Positions 20,178 to 30,288 of a stretch of 64,000 bases of DNA are shown here, in pieces. The stretch spans positions 151,417 to 215,416 of the forward strand of contig JAJEIQ010000054.1 of assembly GCA_022827905.1 (NCBI GenBank). Direction: 5' to 3'. The first letter of the stretch is position 1; every line of letters begins with the position of its first letter. The DNA comes from Pseudomonadales bacterium. Its GTDB lineage: Bacteria > Pseudomonadota > Gammaproteobacteria > Pseudomonadales > Azotimanducaceae. The position numbers were made by a program, and so were the translations under genes. Below the pieces are notes generated by a model. It did not search any database. It worked only from the letters and a program-made list of their open reading frames with translations, and had not been told where the DNA came from.

Positions 20178-20879
20178 TCAGTTACCTGATTTGCCGCCGC
20201 TGTAGTCCAAGTCATCCTTGGTCACCACCAGCAGCCCATGCCAAGCCGAAAGCCTCGGCATTTTCGCCCATTGGCGCCGGGCGATGGAACCGCCCGGAAA
20301 ATCAGCCGGCGCATCCGCCAGCCCGGCGGCGGCTTGGCGCGAGCGCACGACCCGATCCAGGGCCAACAGATGCCCGCCCGGCCTCAGCATCCTGTGCGCT
20401 TGCCCCCATAGGGCGGGCGGCGGCCTCAGCGCCCGGGCCGTCACCGCATCCGTGCTCGCCGACGGCACTTGGCCGAGGTCGGCGCACAGCACACTGACGT
20501 TGGCCAAGCCCAGTTCACGTTGCGCCAAGCGCAGGAAGCGGGCCTTGCGCACGCTGCGTTCCACCAACGTCACCCAAACCTCGGGCAGCGCCACCGCCAA
20601 CGGGATGCCCGGCAGCCCGGCCCCGGAACCGAGATCCGCCACCCGCAGGGCTTCGCAGCCGCGGCTGCCTCGGATATCGCACAACGCCTGTGCCGCAACC
20701 AAGCCATCGACCACATGCCGGTCGGCGAAGCGGGACAGATCCTTGGGCGCCACCAGGCTCAACACCGGGTTCCATCGCCGCACTAGGTCGGCGTAGGCGT
20801 CCAGCGCCTCGGTTTGTTTGGGGTGAAGCGCCGCTTCGAGTTCGTCAGCGTTGATGGGCAGTAGCGAGGCGCCGTTCAT
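20178..20879 (-). CDS. rsmG: 16S rRNA m7G527 methyltransferase
   Basis: This 233-residue SAM-dependent enzyme methylates N7 of G527 in 16S rRNA. SAM motif I is VADLGSGAGLPGIPLAVA, and LVERSVRKARFLR is the following acidic strand and loop. The ATG at 20879 is preferred because GGAAGGG stands about 9 bp upstream; a TTG at 20927 overlapping the mnmG stop would add 16 residues. Confidence 0.95.
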   Translation of the reverse strand: MNGASLLPINADELEAALHPKQTEALDAYADLVRRWNPVLSLVAPKDLSRFADRHVVDGLVAAQALCDIRGSRGCEALRVADLGSGAGLPGIPLAVALPEVWVTLVERSVRKARFLRLAQRELGLANVSVLCADLGQVPSASTDAVTARALRPPPALWGQAHRMLRPGGHLLALDRVVRSRQAAAGLADAPADFPGGSIARRQWAKMPRLSAWHGLLVVTKDDLDYSGGKSGN

Positions 20880-20923
20880 GAGGGGACGCCCTTCCTCAAG
20901 TTCGAAAACGAACTTCAGGTGAT

Positions 20924-22804
20924 TCAAGCGGCAGCGCGTTGCTTCTTGGCATGCACCAGCAGGATGGAGAGGGCGGCTGGGGTCATGCCGGGGAGTCTGG
21001 CGGCTTCGGCCAAGCTTTCGGGCTGTGCTTGGGCGAGCTTGTGCTGCAGCTCGCTGGATAGGCCCGGCAGGATGCGGTAGTCGAGAGTCGCTGGCAGGGC
21101 GATGGCTTCGTGGCGGCGGATTTTGGCGATTTCCTCATCCTGGCGGCGGATGTAGCCTTCGTACTTCACTTCCGCTTCCACTTGGCGCAGCAGTTCCGCA
21201 TCTGCACCGGCGTCCGCCAAGTCCCCATCGAGCAAGGGAACCACTTGGGCGATGCGGGCCTCGGGGCGCTTCAAGTACTCGCTCACCCGGATGGACTCGG
21301 TGATGGGCTTCCCGCCCTGGGTCTCGAGCTGGGCGGCGAGCGGTGTGCCGGGCTTGATTGGCGTTTCGACCAGCAACGACAGCAGCGCTTTACGCCGCGT
21401 CTGCTTGGCGGAGAAGGCTCGCCAGCGGACATCGCCCACTAGGCCAAGTTCCCGGCCCTCGGCGGTCAGCCGCGCATCGGCGTTGTCCTCGCGTAGCCGC
21501 AGGCGGAATTCGGCTCGGCTGGTGAACATGCGGTAGGGTTCGTTGGCGCCTTGGTTGATGAGATCGTCGATCATGACGCCGAGATAGGCCTCGTCGCGCC
21601 TTGGGTGCCACGCTTCAAGGCCCGCCGATTTGCGGGCAGCGTTCAGGCCGGCGAGCAGCCCTTGGGCGGCGGCTTCCTCGTAGCCGGTGGTGCCGTTGAT
21701 TTGCCCGGCGAAGAACAGCCCGGCAACCGACTTAGTCTCCAGCGAATGGCGCAGGTCGCGGGGGTCGAAGTAGTCGTACTCGATGGCGTAGCCGGGGCGG
21801 GTGATGCGGGCCGCCTCAAACCCTTCGATGGAGCGCACCAGCGCCAGTTGCACGTCAAACGGCAGGCTGGTGGAGATGCCGTTCGGATAGAGCTCTCCGG
21901 AGCTCAGCCCTTCCGGCTCGACAAAAATCTGGTGCCGGGTGCGGTCGGCGAAGCGCACCACCTTGTCTTCGATGCTCGGACAGTAGCGCGGGCCGGCGCC
22001 TTCGATGACGCCGCCGTAGAGCGGGCTGCGGTCGAGGGATTGGCGAATGATCTCGTGGGTGTTTGGGTTGGTTTCGGCTATGAAGCACGAGACCTGCTGC
22101 GGATGCGGCTGCGGCAGGAACGACAGGCTCGGCGTCGGCACATCACCGGGTTGTTCGATGAGCCGGGAGAAGTCGACGCTGCGCCGGTCGAGGCGCGGCG
22201 GCGTGCCGGTCTTCAACCGCCCGACCCGGAACGGCAGCCCGCGCAGCCGCTCGGCGAGGGCATTAGATGGCGCATCCCCGGCGCGTCCGCCGGGTTGGTT
22301 TTCAAGGCCAATGTGTATACGGCCGCCCAGAAAGGTGCCTGTGGTCAGCACCACGGCGGTAGCGCGGAAGCTGAGTCCCATGGCAGTGACCACGCCGCTG
22401 ACGGTGCCGTGGTCCACCTTTAGATCAACCACGGATTGCTGAAAGACCTGCAGATTGTCCTGTTGCTCGATGATCGAGCGCATGGCGTTGCGGTACAGGT
22501 TGCGGTCGGCTTGCGCCCGCGTTGCCCGCACCGCCGGACCCTTGCTGGCGTTCAGCACCCGAAACTGGATGCCCGCCAAGTCCGCGGCCCGGGCCATGGC
22601 CCCGTCGAGGGCATCGATTTCGCGCACCAAGTGGCTCTTGCCGATGCCGCCGATGGCCGGATTGCAGGACATCTGGCCGATGGTCTCGATGCTCTGGGTG
22701 AGCAGCAGGGTGCTGGCTCCGGTTCGAGCCGACGCCAGCGCCGCCTCGCAGCCGGCATGGCCGCCGCCGATGACGATGACATCAAAGGTCTCTGGATGCT
22801 CCAT
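20924..22804 (-). CDS. mnmG: tRNA uridine-5-carboxymethylaminomethyl modification enzyme MnmG
   Basis: This protein of about 626 residues binds FAD through [16 protein letters not shown] and, with MnmE, modifies U34 of several tRNAs. [21 protein letters not shown] and [13 protein letters not shown] are signature segments. The C-terminal helical domain that contacts MnmE is complete. An alternative ATG lies six bases upstream (22810). mnmE is not in the window. Confidence 0.98.
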   Translation of the reverse strand: MEHPETFDVIVIGGGHAGCEAALASARTGASTLLLTQSIETIGQMSCNPAIGGIGKSHLVREIDALDGAMARAADLAGIQFRVLNASKGPAVRATRAQADRNLYRNAMRSIIEQQDNLQVFQQSVVDLKVDHGTVSGVVTAMGLSFRATAVVLTTGTFLGGRIHIGLENQPGGRAGDAPSNALAERLRGLPFRVGRLKTGTPPRLDRRSVDFSRLIEQPGDVPTPSLSFLPQPHPQQVSCFIAETNPNTHEIIRQSLDRSPLYGGVIEGAGPRYCPSIEDKVVRFADRTRHQIFVEPEGLSSGELYPNGISTSLPFDVQLALVRSIEGFEAARITRPGYAIEYDYFDPRDLRHSLETKSVAGLFFAGQINGTTGYEEAAAQGLLAGLNAARKSAGLEAWHPRRDEAYLGVMIDDLINQGANEPYRMFTSRAEFRLRLREDNADARLTAEGRELGLVGDVRWRAFSAKQTRRKALLSLLVETPIKPGTPLAAQLETQGGKPITESIRVSEYLKRPEARIAQVVPLLDGDLADAGADAELLRQVEAEVKYEGYIRRQDEEIAKIRRHEAIALPATLDYRILPGLSSELQHKLAQAQPESLAEAARLPGMTPAALSILLVHAKKQRAAA

Positions 22805-22811
22805 GGTCATG

Positions 22812-22817
22812 ATTATA
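22812..22817 (-). promoter_or_regulatory. Putative -10 element for mnmG
   Basis: TATAAT on the minus strand ends 7 bp before the ATG at 22804, so transcription would start at or within the first codons. The -35 region is weak. Confidence 0.4.
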
Positions 22818-22864
22818 GTCGCCGGTGATGGTTGGGTGGTCCAAGCCCGGATTCCCAGATCGCC

Positions 22865-24196
22865 CTAGTCGGTCCGCCCAGTCTCGCTCATGTAGCGATC
22901 AAGCCAGGCGTGGTAGTGTGAGACCCGATCCTCGTCGTCGTTGAGCCATGCTTGGCGAAAACCACGTGAACGCATGCCCTTCTGCACGTCGCGTATGAGA
23001 TGGACGTCCTGATCCAAGGTAATGGTCATGGTTTTGTCGCCAGCGATGACGTCTTCCTGGGTGAACTCATCGTGTTCGGGACGTTCCCGGAATTCGGGTA
23101 GTTCCTCCTGGTCCAGATTGAAGGAAATGTTGGCACTCTGGCGCACTTCGTCATCCGGCGGCATGCGCAGTGCGAGCTTGTCCCAATAGCAGCGCTCGGG
23201 ATCGGTCCCGTGGGGGCGCGCTCGGAGTATCCAAAGCTCTTCGGGTTGCAACACGAGAATGGCATTGGGAAAGATGTTGTACTGCACGATGTCGGAAAGC
23301 TGGTCGTCGGACAGCAGGCTGTAGTCGTAGCCGAGGGCCGCTCCCCGCTCCCGCTTGGCGATTTGCACATCGCGGCGGACGTCGAGCACTCGACCGTCGT
23401 AGTCACCGCGGTCCATGCCCAGTGCCTCGAGCTGGGCCCACATGGTCGGGGGCACCTGATCTGGGATCGGTAGCCTCGAGTTGACGGTGAAACCCTTGAT
23501 GGACACACGGGTGTGGCCGTGCGGCCAGAAATCGCTCACAGCAGTCGGACAGTCGAAGATCAACTCGTGTTGTGGATGGATGTGCTCCACGTGGTATAGC
23601 TCACCAAAGTTGTCAAAAACAGCCTTCCAGTTGCAGTCTAGACGCACGGTCTGGTCCTCGACCAAGCGCATGTCCTGCGGGCGAAAGGGTTCCACCAAAT
23701 CCATCACGGGGCCGAGAAATTCCTGCAGCGTTGGCGCTTGGGGGTCCATGCACACCCAAACAATCCCCGCCCACACCTCGACCCTTACAGGCCGCAGGGA
23801 CAGTTCCTCTTTGGGAAGGCCGCGGCTGAAGCGGTCGTCATCGGGTACGTGCACCAGCCGCCCATCGTTGGCGTAGGTCCAGCCATGGTAGGGACAGGTG
23901 TATTGCGCCATCGCGCCGCAGTCCACCGTCAGTACCCGCGCACCGCGATGTTGGCAGGCGTTGAAAAACGCTGCGACCTCGCCTTCTTCGGTGCGTGAGA
24001 CGATGATGGATTCGGGTGCCAGATCGAAAACGAAGAAGTCTCCCGGCTCTGCGACATCCTGCGCCACGCCGGCAACCAGCCAAGTTCGCGGCCAGAGCCG
24101 CTGCCGTTCGTTCTCCATGTATTCGCGCGAGATGTACCGCTCGGCGGTAATAGGGCCGAATGGCAGGGTCAATACCTGTTCCCGGGCTTCACTCAT
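22865..24196 (-). CDS. Rieske non-heme iron oxygenase, alpha subunit
   Basis: This is a 443-residue ring-hydroxylating-type oxygenase. The Rieske cluster ligands are in CQHRGARV and CPYHGWTY (C-x-H ... C-x2-H). The mononuclear iron site is in DNFGELYHVEHIHPQH, which gives His-x4-His and the bridging acidic residue. The C-terminal half forms the substrate pocket. It follows an SDR gene on the same strand after 89 bp, so the pair may form an oxygenase-dehydrogenase module. No beta subunit, ferredoxin or reductase is adjacent. The substrate is unknown. Confidence 0.9.
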   Translation of the reverse strand: MSEAREQVLTLPFGPITAERYISREYMENERQRLWPRTWLVAGVAQDVAEPGDFFVFDLAPESIIVSRTEEGEVAAFFNACQHRGARVLTVDCGAMAQYTCPYHGWTYANDGRLVHVPDDDRFSRGLPKEELSLRPVRVEVWAGIVWVCMDPQAPTLQEFLGPVMDLVEPFRPQDMRLVEDQTVRLDCNWKAVFDNFGELYHVEHIHPQHELIFDCPTAVSDFWPHGHTRVSIKGFTVNSRLPIPDQVPPTMWAQLEALGMDRGDYDGRVLDVRRDVQIAKRERGAALGYDYSLLSDDQLSDIVQYNIFPNAILVLQPEELWILRARPHGTDPERCYWDKLALRMPPDDEVRQSANISFNLDQEELPEFRERPEHDEFTQEDVIAGDKTMTITLDQDVHLIRDVQKGMRSRGFRQAWLNDDEDRVSHYHAWLDRYMSETGRTD

Positions 24197-24285
24197 GATG
24201 ACTTCCCCACTTCACAAATAAGGCGCTTACACGGATTGTACCAACGCGGAGAACACTGACGCTGCCGAGGAGTGAGATTCGTGGG

Positions 24286-25041
24286 CTAAAGCTGTGCGAG
24301 CTGGCCGCCGTCCAGTCCCAAGGCCTGTCCGTTAATCATGCGCGCGCGATCCGAGCAGAGAAACATCACGGTTTCCGCGATCTCTTCGGCGGGAACGAGT
24401 TCCGCGGTGGGATTGAGAGAGGCTAAGTGGTCCGACAACTCGTTTTCTGGCATTTGCAGCAAGGGAGCGGTTGCCGGGGTGTGGGTCGGTCCTGGACAAA
24501 CGGCGTTGATCCGCACGTTGCTCTTGGCGCACTCCACCGCGGCCTGTCGCGTGAGTCCGATGACGCCGTGCTTGGCGGCCGTGTACCCGGCTCCCGCCGA
24601 TAGCGACCCCCGTAGGCCAACGGTGGATGCGTTGTTGACGATCGCGCAAGGGGCTGCGCAGTTGAGCATGGCGCGTAGCTGATGCTTCATGCAGTAGTAA
24701 GTGCCGTCCAGATAAACGGACATGATCTCGCGCCACTTGGCGCTGTCGTGCTCATGGGCATCGGGTTCGGGCGCGAACGTACCTGCTGAATTGAAGGCGT
24801 AATCCAGACGGCCAAACCGTTCGAGGGTTGCCTTGATCATGGATTGCACCTCGGTCTCATCCGTGACGTCCACTTCCAGCATCAGCGCGACTGCGCCAAG
24901 AGCGGTGAGTTCCTCAACGACACGCTCGTTTTTGTTTCTGGCCGCAATCACAACGGCGGCGCCTTCTTGGGCGCAGCGTTGAGCGACGGCGAGGCCGATG
25001 CCGCTGGTGCCTCCAGTGATCAGTATGACCTTGTCCTGCAT
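24286..25041 (-). CDS. Short-chain dehydrogenase/reductase
   Basis: This 251-residue Rossmann-fold enzyme begins MQDKVILITGGTSGIGLAVA, the TGxxxGIG cofactor motif; the start at 25041 is chosen because it leads straight into that strand. The catalytic Ser and Tyr-x3-Lys are in NNASTVG and YTAAKHG. The C-terminus MINGQALGLDGGQ is typical of classical SDRs. It probably oxidises the product of, or prepares the substrate for, the Rieske enzyme encoded downstream. Confidence 0.88.
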   Translation of the reverse strand: MQDKVILITGGTSGIGLAVAQRCAQEGAAVVIAARNKNERVVEELTALGAVALMLEVDVTDETEVQSMIKATLERFGRLDYAFNSAGTFAPEPDAHEHDSAKWREIMSVYLDGTYYCMKHQLRAMLNCAAPCAIVNNASTVGLRGSLSAGAGYTAAKHGVIGLTRQAAVECAKSNVRINAVCPGPTHTPATAPLLQMPENELSDHLASLNPTAELVPAEEIAETVMFLCSDRARMINGQALGLDGGQLAQL

Positions 25042-25108
25042 GAAGCAACCCCTCACTGCTCTGCGGTCGGCGTAGAAAATCGCCGCTTCGTAATGTGGGA
25101 CGCGGAGC

Positions 25109-26233
25109 CTAGGTGGCTCTGGCGGCCAATTCGACCAAACGATCCACTTGATGGTCAACCAATACCTTGATGGCTGGCGCTAGACCGGTCACCACGTGGC
25201 ATGTTTTGTCTTCCGCCAAAAGTTTGCGCAGCATGGGGTGGGCTAGGGGTTCGGCGCGAATGCGGCTCGGATCCCGGACATCGGCGAGGAAGGCATCGCT
25301 GACGGCAATGATCCCGGGTCCCGCCAAGGAGGCCAAGAGCGCGGCATCATCCACCGAGGCGGACTTGGCGATGTTGGTTTCCTCAAAGGCCGTGGATTGC
25401 ACCCCCACCGTCCAATCCGAGGGCTCCGGCAGCCGAATCAGGCTGTCGGCCAGCAGGAAGGCGGCGCACAGCGCACGGAAGGCGCGGTCGGGGCCCGCCG
25501 CGCCGGGCTTGAACGCCATCAACAAGCCTTCTCCAGGCAACAGCCGACACTCCGCCCGGTACAGCGTTCCCACCTGCTTGGCTAGGCGCAATCCCTGACT
25601 CAGGGCTCGGTGCTGGATTTCCGAGTCCGGCGGCAGGCCGCTGCGCAGGGTGGCTGCCAGCAGGTAGTGGGCCGCCTTCCTCGTCGCCCGTTCCTTGCGG
25701 CGGCCTCGGATGGCGGGAATGTGGCTGGCCCAGGCAACTAGGAGGGGCAGGCCCACAACGCTGGCCACGGTGAGCGCCACCCGGTTCCAATCCACGGCGG
25801 TGGCGGGCGCATCGAGCGTGACCCGGGCGAAACCCATCAATTGGCCGTCGAAAACGATCTCCTGGGTGAACGGAACGCCTGGGCCGGTTTCGCCGGCGAC
25901 CGCAAGCAGGCTGCCGTCGAGGCGGTACATGGCCACCCCGCCCACGCCGTCCACAGCGGCCATCCGGTTGGCGATGACGCCGAGCTCGATGTAGTCCTGT
26001 TCCATCAAGCCGTCCACGCTCGCGGCGGCGGCCACGGCGGCCAACTGGGGCCCCAAGGTGCTTTCATCGCCCGCCGCGGAGGGGCCGTTGCGCCAGATCA
26101 GGAAAACGAACAAGGCGGTCAAGGCCGCTACCGCGAGCGCCTGTACGAAACCGGAATTGACCTGCCGAAGCCAACGGGATAGCGTCAATTGACTTTCACC
26201 CCCGGATTGATCGATTGACCGCTGAGATTGCAT
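25109..26233 (-). CDS. YtjB/AhpA-like membrane protein next to serB
   Basis: This protein of about 374 residues has an N-terminal membrane helix (FVQALAVAALTALFVFLIW), a periplasmic stretch that includes VDGVGGVAMYRLDGSLLAVAG, a second helix (LTVASVVGLPLLVAWA) and a cytoplasmic C-terminal region. This plan and its divergent position from serB match the AhpA/YtjB (SMP) family. Start: the ATG at 26233 overlaps the serB start by 19 bp; a TTG at 26188 would avoid overlap. Role unknown; YtjB-type proteins have been loosely linked to the envelope. Confidence 0.65.
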   Translation of the reverse strand: MQSQRSIDQSGGESQLTLSRWLRQVNSGFVQALAVAALTALFVFLIWRNGPSAAGDESTLGPQLAAVAAAASVDGLMEQDYIELGVIANRMAAVDGVGGVAMYRLDGSLLAVAGETGPGVPFTQEIVFDGQLMGFARVTLDAPATAVDWNRVALTVASVVGLPLLVAWASHIPAIRGRRKERATRKAAHYLLAATLRSGLPPDSEIQHRALSQGLRLAKQVGTLYRAECRLLPGEGLLMAFKPGAAGPDRAFRALCAAFLLADSLIRLPEPSDWTVGVQSTAFEETNIAKSASVDDAALLASLAGPGIIAVSDAFLADVRDPSRIRAEPLAHPMLRKLLAEDKTCHVVTGLAPAIKVLVDHQVDRLVELAARAT

Positions 26234-27441
26234 TGGTGACGGTGTCCGGCAAGGACAAGCCCGGACTGATGGCGATGTTGACATCCCTGTTGGCGCGATA
26301 TCAAGCGCAGGTGCTCGACATCGGCCAGGCCGTGATTCATGAGGAGCTTGCTCTGGGCCTGCTGGTGCAGGTGCCCAAGGGCCCTGAAGCGGCCAATCTG
26401 CGGGCGGCGCTCGAGCAGCTTGCCGGGCAAACCGGCGCCCTGGTCGAAACCCGCGCAGTTTCCGCGAACGACTACCGCGAATGGGCGGCGGGCTCGGGTC
26501 AACCACGCCGAGTGATCACCCTGCTGATGCGCGGCGACGCCACAGCGGTGCTGGGCGCCGTCAGTTCTCTCACCCACCGGCACGGCCTCAATATCGACAC
26601 CGTGCGGCGCTTGTCCGGCCGGCTGCCCTTAGGCGAGGCGACGGCGCCGAAGCGCCTGTGCGCTGAAATGCGGGTGCGCGGCACCTTGGCCAAACCCGAG
26701 GCCCTGCAGGCCGACCTCATGGCGGCAGCGGCGGAACTGGCCTTCGACTTCAGTTTGCATGAGGACACGGTCTTCCGCCGTAACCGGCGCCTGGTTGCCT
26801 TCGACATGGACTCCACCCTGATCGGCGTGGAGGTCATGGATGAACTGGCCCGTTGCCACGGCGTGGGCAGCGAGGTCAGCGCCATCACCCGCCGCGCCAT
26901 GGCGGGGGAGATGGACTTCAAAGCCAGTTTCCGCGCCCGCGCCGCCCTTTTGGCGGGCATGCCCGCAGCGACGCTGCATGAGGTGGCTGACAACGCCGTG
27001 CTCAACCCCGGCGCCGACCGCCTGCTCAAGGCCCTGCGCCACTTCGGCTACCGGACGGCAATCCTATCCGGGGGGTTCCAGTACGTCGGCGAACGGCTCA
27101 AGGCCCGCCTCGGCATCGATTACGTGTTCGCCAACGAACTCGAGGTTGAGGATGGCTTGGTCACCGGCCAGGTGCGCGGCGAGATCATCGACGCCGAGCG
27201 AAAGGCCGCGTTGTTGCGCCACATCGCGGAACAGGAGGGCATTCGGTTGGCGCAGACCATCGCCATTGGCGACGGCGCCAACGACCTGCCCATGCTCAGC
27301 GCCGCCGGCCTCGGCGTCGCCTACCACGCCAAGCCCGTGGTGCGCCGCACCGCCAGCCACGCGATCTCCAACTTCGGACTCGACTCGGTGCTCTACCTGA
27401 TGGGCTTCAGTGACCGGGACATCGACCAAGCGCTGGTGTAG
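26215..27441 (+). CDS. serB: Phosphoserine phosphatase
   Basis: This 408-residue enzyme catalyses the last step of serine synthesis. The N-terminal region has two ACT-like domains (VTVSGKDKPGLMAMLTSLLARY first). The HAD phosphatase domain begins FDMDSTLIGVEVMDELA with the nucleophile Asp, and later has ILSGGFQYVGERLK and AIGDGANDLPML. No ATG is available at the start; TTG at 26215 gives the expected N-terminus. Confidence 0.95.
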   Translation: MTAEIALVTVSGKDKPGLMAMLTSLLARYQAQVLDIGQAVIHEELALGLLVQVPKGPEAANLRAALEQLAGQTGALVETRAVSANDYREWAAGSGQPRRVITLLMRGDATAVLGAVSSLTHRHGLNIDTVRRLSGRLPLGEATAPKRLCAEMRVRGTLAKPEALQADLMAAAAELAFDFSLHEDTVFRRNRRLVAFDMDSTLIGVEVMDELARCHGVGSEVSAITRRAMAGEMDFKASFRARAALLAGMPAATLHEVADNAVLNPGADRLLKALRHFGYRTAILSGGFQYVGERLKARLGIDYVFANELEVEDGLVTGQVRGEIIDAERKAALLRHIAEQEGIRLAQTIAIGDGANDLPMLSAAGLGVAYHAKPVVRRTASHAISNFGLDSVLYLMGFSDRDIDQALV

Positions 27442-27508
27442 CAGGAAACCAACGGCTCCCGTCCCCGGACGGTGTTACCCATTTGGCTTCAAGGCAACGT
27501 GCTTTCCG

Positions 27509-28036
27509 CTATGGGCCGGCAAGTTCCAGCAGCTTGCGAACGGTGCGCCCGTTGCGGGCGGTGGCGCTGACGCCGAGCCTCCTCTCCACGCCGGCCGCCA
27601 GCTTCGAACGGGCGATGCCGTCAGGCGCGTGGAGATAGAACACCGACTCCGCGAGCCGCCACCGCTCGGAGTCCTTGGCCAGCGCTCGAATTGCATCCAG
27701 GTCCGGTGCCTCCGGCGGGCGGTCAAGAAAAAACAGGTGTGTGGTCCCGGGCTCTTCGCTTGCGAACGGATTGCGTTCGGCGGCCCACTGGAGATCCCCC
27801 GCGCTCAGTGTATGGACGCGCGCGTCGATGCCGGTCTCTTCCTGGAGGGCCGCGGCGATCGACCCGGCGGACACCGCTCCCGCCTCGGGCTCGTTGAAGA
27901 CGACGTTGCCGCTTTGGATGGTTGTGCGCACACCGGTGCATCCAAGGCGCTCCAGGATGGCCCTCAAATCCTTCATTGAGACGGCGTTCCGGCCGCCGAC
28001 GTTGATTCCGCGAAACAGGGCGATGCGCTTGGTCAT
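27509..28036 (-). CDS. DUF1697 family protein
   Basis: This 175-residue protein begins MTKRIALFRGINVGGRNAVSMKDLRAILE, the strongly conserved start of DUF1697, and has TTIQSGNVVFNEP. The C-terminal KLAAGVERRLGVSATARNGRTV is also conserved. The function of this family is unknown. It appears to be a single gene. Confidence 0.85.
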   Translation of the reverse strand: MTKRIALFRGINVGGRNAVSMKDLRAILERLGCTGVRTTIQSGNVVFNEPEAGAVSAGSIAAALQEETGIDARVHTLSAGDLQWAAERNPFASEEPGTTHLFFLDRPPEAPDLDAIRALAKDSERWRLAESVFYLHAPDGIARSKLAAGVERRLGVSATARNGRTVRKLLELAGP

Positions 28037-28109
28037 TACCGATGCCGTAGCGTGTCACCCGCCGGCGAAAGTCCGTTCCCGCGAAGGCGCGGCCAAGGTC
28101 CTTTCCGAG

Positions 28110-28601
28110 TCAGGGGGTCGGTTGAGCCGCCCGCGCCCGCTCGATGACGGCGCGCACGGGGTCCAGGGACGTCCGCGGGTCTCCCGCGAGTTCCCGTTCC
28201 GCGAAGCGCTTGAGGGCCACCTCGTGATCGACCAGGATCTGCACGGCCTCACGGTCCTCGTTGGGGGCCATTTCCAGCAGCTTCTCGAATCGCTCGATGG
28301 CGGGATCCAGGACCGGGACCATTTGCTCGAGTGCCTCAGTCCAGGAAAGCTTGGCGTAGGTGTCCACGGCGGCATCGAGCGCCCGGTAGCCTTCGGCGGA
28401 GGGCCGCTCCGCATCCGGGTCGAGCAGGGGCAGCAGCCGGTTGCCGGTCGCTTCCTCAAGTTCCGCGAGGACCTCCCACTTAGCGCGCTGGCCGGCGTCT
28501 TCGGTGGCTTGGGCGATGCGTTCGAAGAACGCCTTGCCCCACTGCTCACCCTGCCATGCAAGCAGGATGCCGTCGCGATACTCGTTCGATGTGTTGCTCA
28601 T
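28110..28601 (-). CDS. Ferritin-like helical protein, putative
   Basis: This 163-residue, almost wholly helical acidic protein has Glu/His positions spaced as in ferritin-like bundles, for example GEQWGKAFFERIAQ, WEVLAELEEATG and DHEVALKRFAERELAG. That would allow a di-iron site, but the ligands were not proven. It lies 41 bp downstream of abgT on the same strand. No function is assigned. Confidence 0.55.
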   Translation of the reverse strand: MSNTSNEYRDGILLAWQGEQWGKAFFERIAQATEDAGQRAKWEVLAELEEATGNRLLPLLDPDAERPSAEGYRALDAAVDTYAKLSWTEALEQMVPVLDPAIERFEKLLEMAPNEDREAVQILVDHEVALKRFAERELAGDPRTSLDPVRAVIERARAAQPTP

Positions 28602-28642
28602 CGTTGTCGCTCCTTGTTCAGGGCCGTGGTGAGAAGATCAGA

Positions 28643-30175
28643 CTAGTAAGCATAGCTGGCTTGCAGCCCCAACGGCAGGCCAATTGCCCAGTAGGCAAGC
28701 AGAAAACCCGTCCAAACCACCAGAAAGGCGACTGCGTAGGGCAGCATCATGGACAGCACGGTGCCGATGCCCGCCCCCTTGACGTAGCGCTGGCAGAAGA
28801 CCACCACCAACGGGAAGTAGGGCATGAGCGGCGTGATGATGTTGGTTGAGGAGTCGCCGACCCGATAGGCCGCTTGGGTGAGGTCCGGCGACAGGCCGAG
28901 CTGCATCAGCATGGGCACTAGGATCGGCGCCAGCAGCGCCCACTTGGCTGAGGCGGAGCCGACGAACAGGTTGACCACCCCGGTGATCAGGATCACCCCC
29001 ACTACCGTGACGAAGGCGGGCAGCGCCGCGGCCTTGAGCAGCGCCGCGCCCTCCAGTGCGATCAGCGCGCCGAGGTTGGAGCGTCCAAACTCGGCGATGA
29101 ACAGCGAGGCGAAAAACGCCATGACCAAGTAGTAGGCTAGGCCGTTCATTGCTTGGGTCATGCCGGCGACCAGGTCCCGGTGCCCGGCGACGGTTTTGGC
29201 GACGTAGCCAAAGACGATGCCGGGGATCAGGAAGACGAGGAAGATGAGCGGTACGATGCTGCGCATCAGCGGCGCGGCGCCGACCGTAAGCTGGCCATCG
29301 GCGGCCCGCCAGGCGGAGCCTTCCGGGAGCATGCTGGCGAACAGCGCGAGCAGCGCCAACCCCATTGTCGCCAAGGCCGCGACCAAGCCCCGGCGCTCGT
29401 CGGTGGTTAGGGGCGCAAGCTCGGGCGCCTCGGCTAGGTCGCCGTCCAGCGCCGTTGTGGACAGGCGCGGCTCGATCACCCGGTCGGTCAGGTACCAGCC
29501 AAGCCCGACGATGAGCAGCGTCGAGGCGGACGTGAAGAACCAGTTGTTCAAGGGGTTCAACTCGATGCCCGGATCAATGATCTGCGCCCCGGCCTGGGTG
29601 ATGCCCTGCAGCATCGGGTCGAGCGCCGAAGGCACGAAGTTGGCGCTGAAGCCCCCCGACACCCCGGCGAAGGCGGCAGCGATGCCCGCCAACGGATGGC
29701 GTCCGGCGGCTTGGAAGATCACCGCGCCGAGCGGGATCACCAGCACGTAGCCGGCATCCACCGCGGTATGGCTGATGATGGCGATCAGCAGCAGCATCGG
29801 CGTGACCACCGCTTTGGAAGTCACGTTCATGAGCGCCTTCAAGCCGGTGCGGATGAAGCCCGTGTGGTCGGCGACGCCGATGCCGAGCATGGCCAGCAGC
29901 ACGACGCCAAGGGGATGAAAGCCGACGAAGGTGGCGACCATGCCGGACAGGAATTGCGCCAATTGGCTGGGCGTGGCCAGATTCTGAATTTCCAGGGGCG
30001 CGCCGGTGCGCGGATCAATGTGCGAGTAGCTGAACTGCGCCAGCGCCGCCGAGAGGACCCACACGGCGATCAGCAGGGCCAGAAACAGCATCGCCGGATC
30101 CGGCAGCCGGTTGCCGAGCACCTCGACCCGATCAAGCAGTCGAATCAACCGAGTGCCGCGCTGCGCTTCGTTCAT
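28643..30175 (-). CDS. AbgT-family transporter
   Basis: This 510-residue membrane protein has about 11 to 13 helices. RVEVLGNRLPDPAMLF at the start and the later VGDSSTNIITPLMPYFPLVV are hallmark segments of the AbgT family, which takes up p-aminobenzoyl-glutamate or exports sulfonamides. No abgA or abgB peptidase genes are adjacent, so export or an unknown substrate is possible. It is divergent from efp. Confidence 0.88.
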   Translation of the reverse strand: MNEAQRGTRLIRLLDRVEVLGNRLPDPAMLFLALLIAVWVLSAALAQFSYSHIDPRTGAPLEIQNLATPSQLAQFLSGMVATFVGFHPLGVVLLAMLGIGVADHTGFIRTGLKALMNVTSKAVVTPMLLLIAIISHTAVDAGYVLVIPLGAVIFQAAGRHPLAGIAAAFAGVSGGFSANFVPSALDPMLQGITQAGAQIIDPGIELNPLNNWFFTSASTLLIVGLGWYLTDRVIEPRLSTTALDGDLAEAPELAPLTTDERRGLVAALATMGLALLALFASMLPEGSAWRAADGQLTVGAAPLMRSIVPLIFLVFLIPGIVFGYVAKTVAGHRDLVAGMTQAMNGLAYYLVMAFFASLFIAEFGRSNLGALIALEGAALLKAAALPAFVTVVGVILITGVVNLFVGSASAKWALLAPILVPMLMQLGLSPDLTQAAYRVGDSSTNIITPLMPYFPLVVVFCQRYVKGAGIGTVLSMMLPYAVAFLVVWTGFLLAYWAIGLPLGLQASYAY

Positions 30176-30288
30176 CCTCTCTCCCTTCGTCTCGCCTTGC
30201 GGCCGGACGCCAGCAATGATGGCGAGCGGGAAGAATAAGCGGGGGAACGGTTTCGCCGCAATCGGGGTATAGCTGTTAACATTGGCCG

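Noticed and set aside
18417..22864. parS sites or an origin of replication near parAB/mnmG
   Set aside because: I looked for GTTTCACGTGAAAC-like and DnaA-box clusters in the gaps and saw none; the gaps are short.
26234..26506. Extension of the YtjB-like protein upstream to 26506
   Set aside because: The extra 91 residues are Pro/Arg-rich, without similarity, and lie antisense to the serB coding region.
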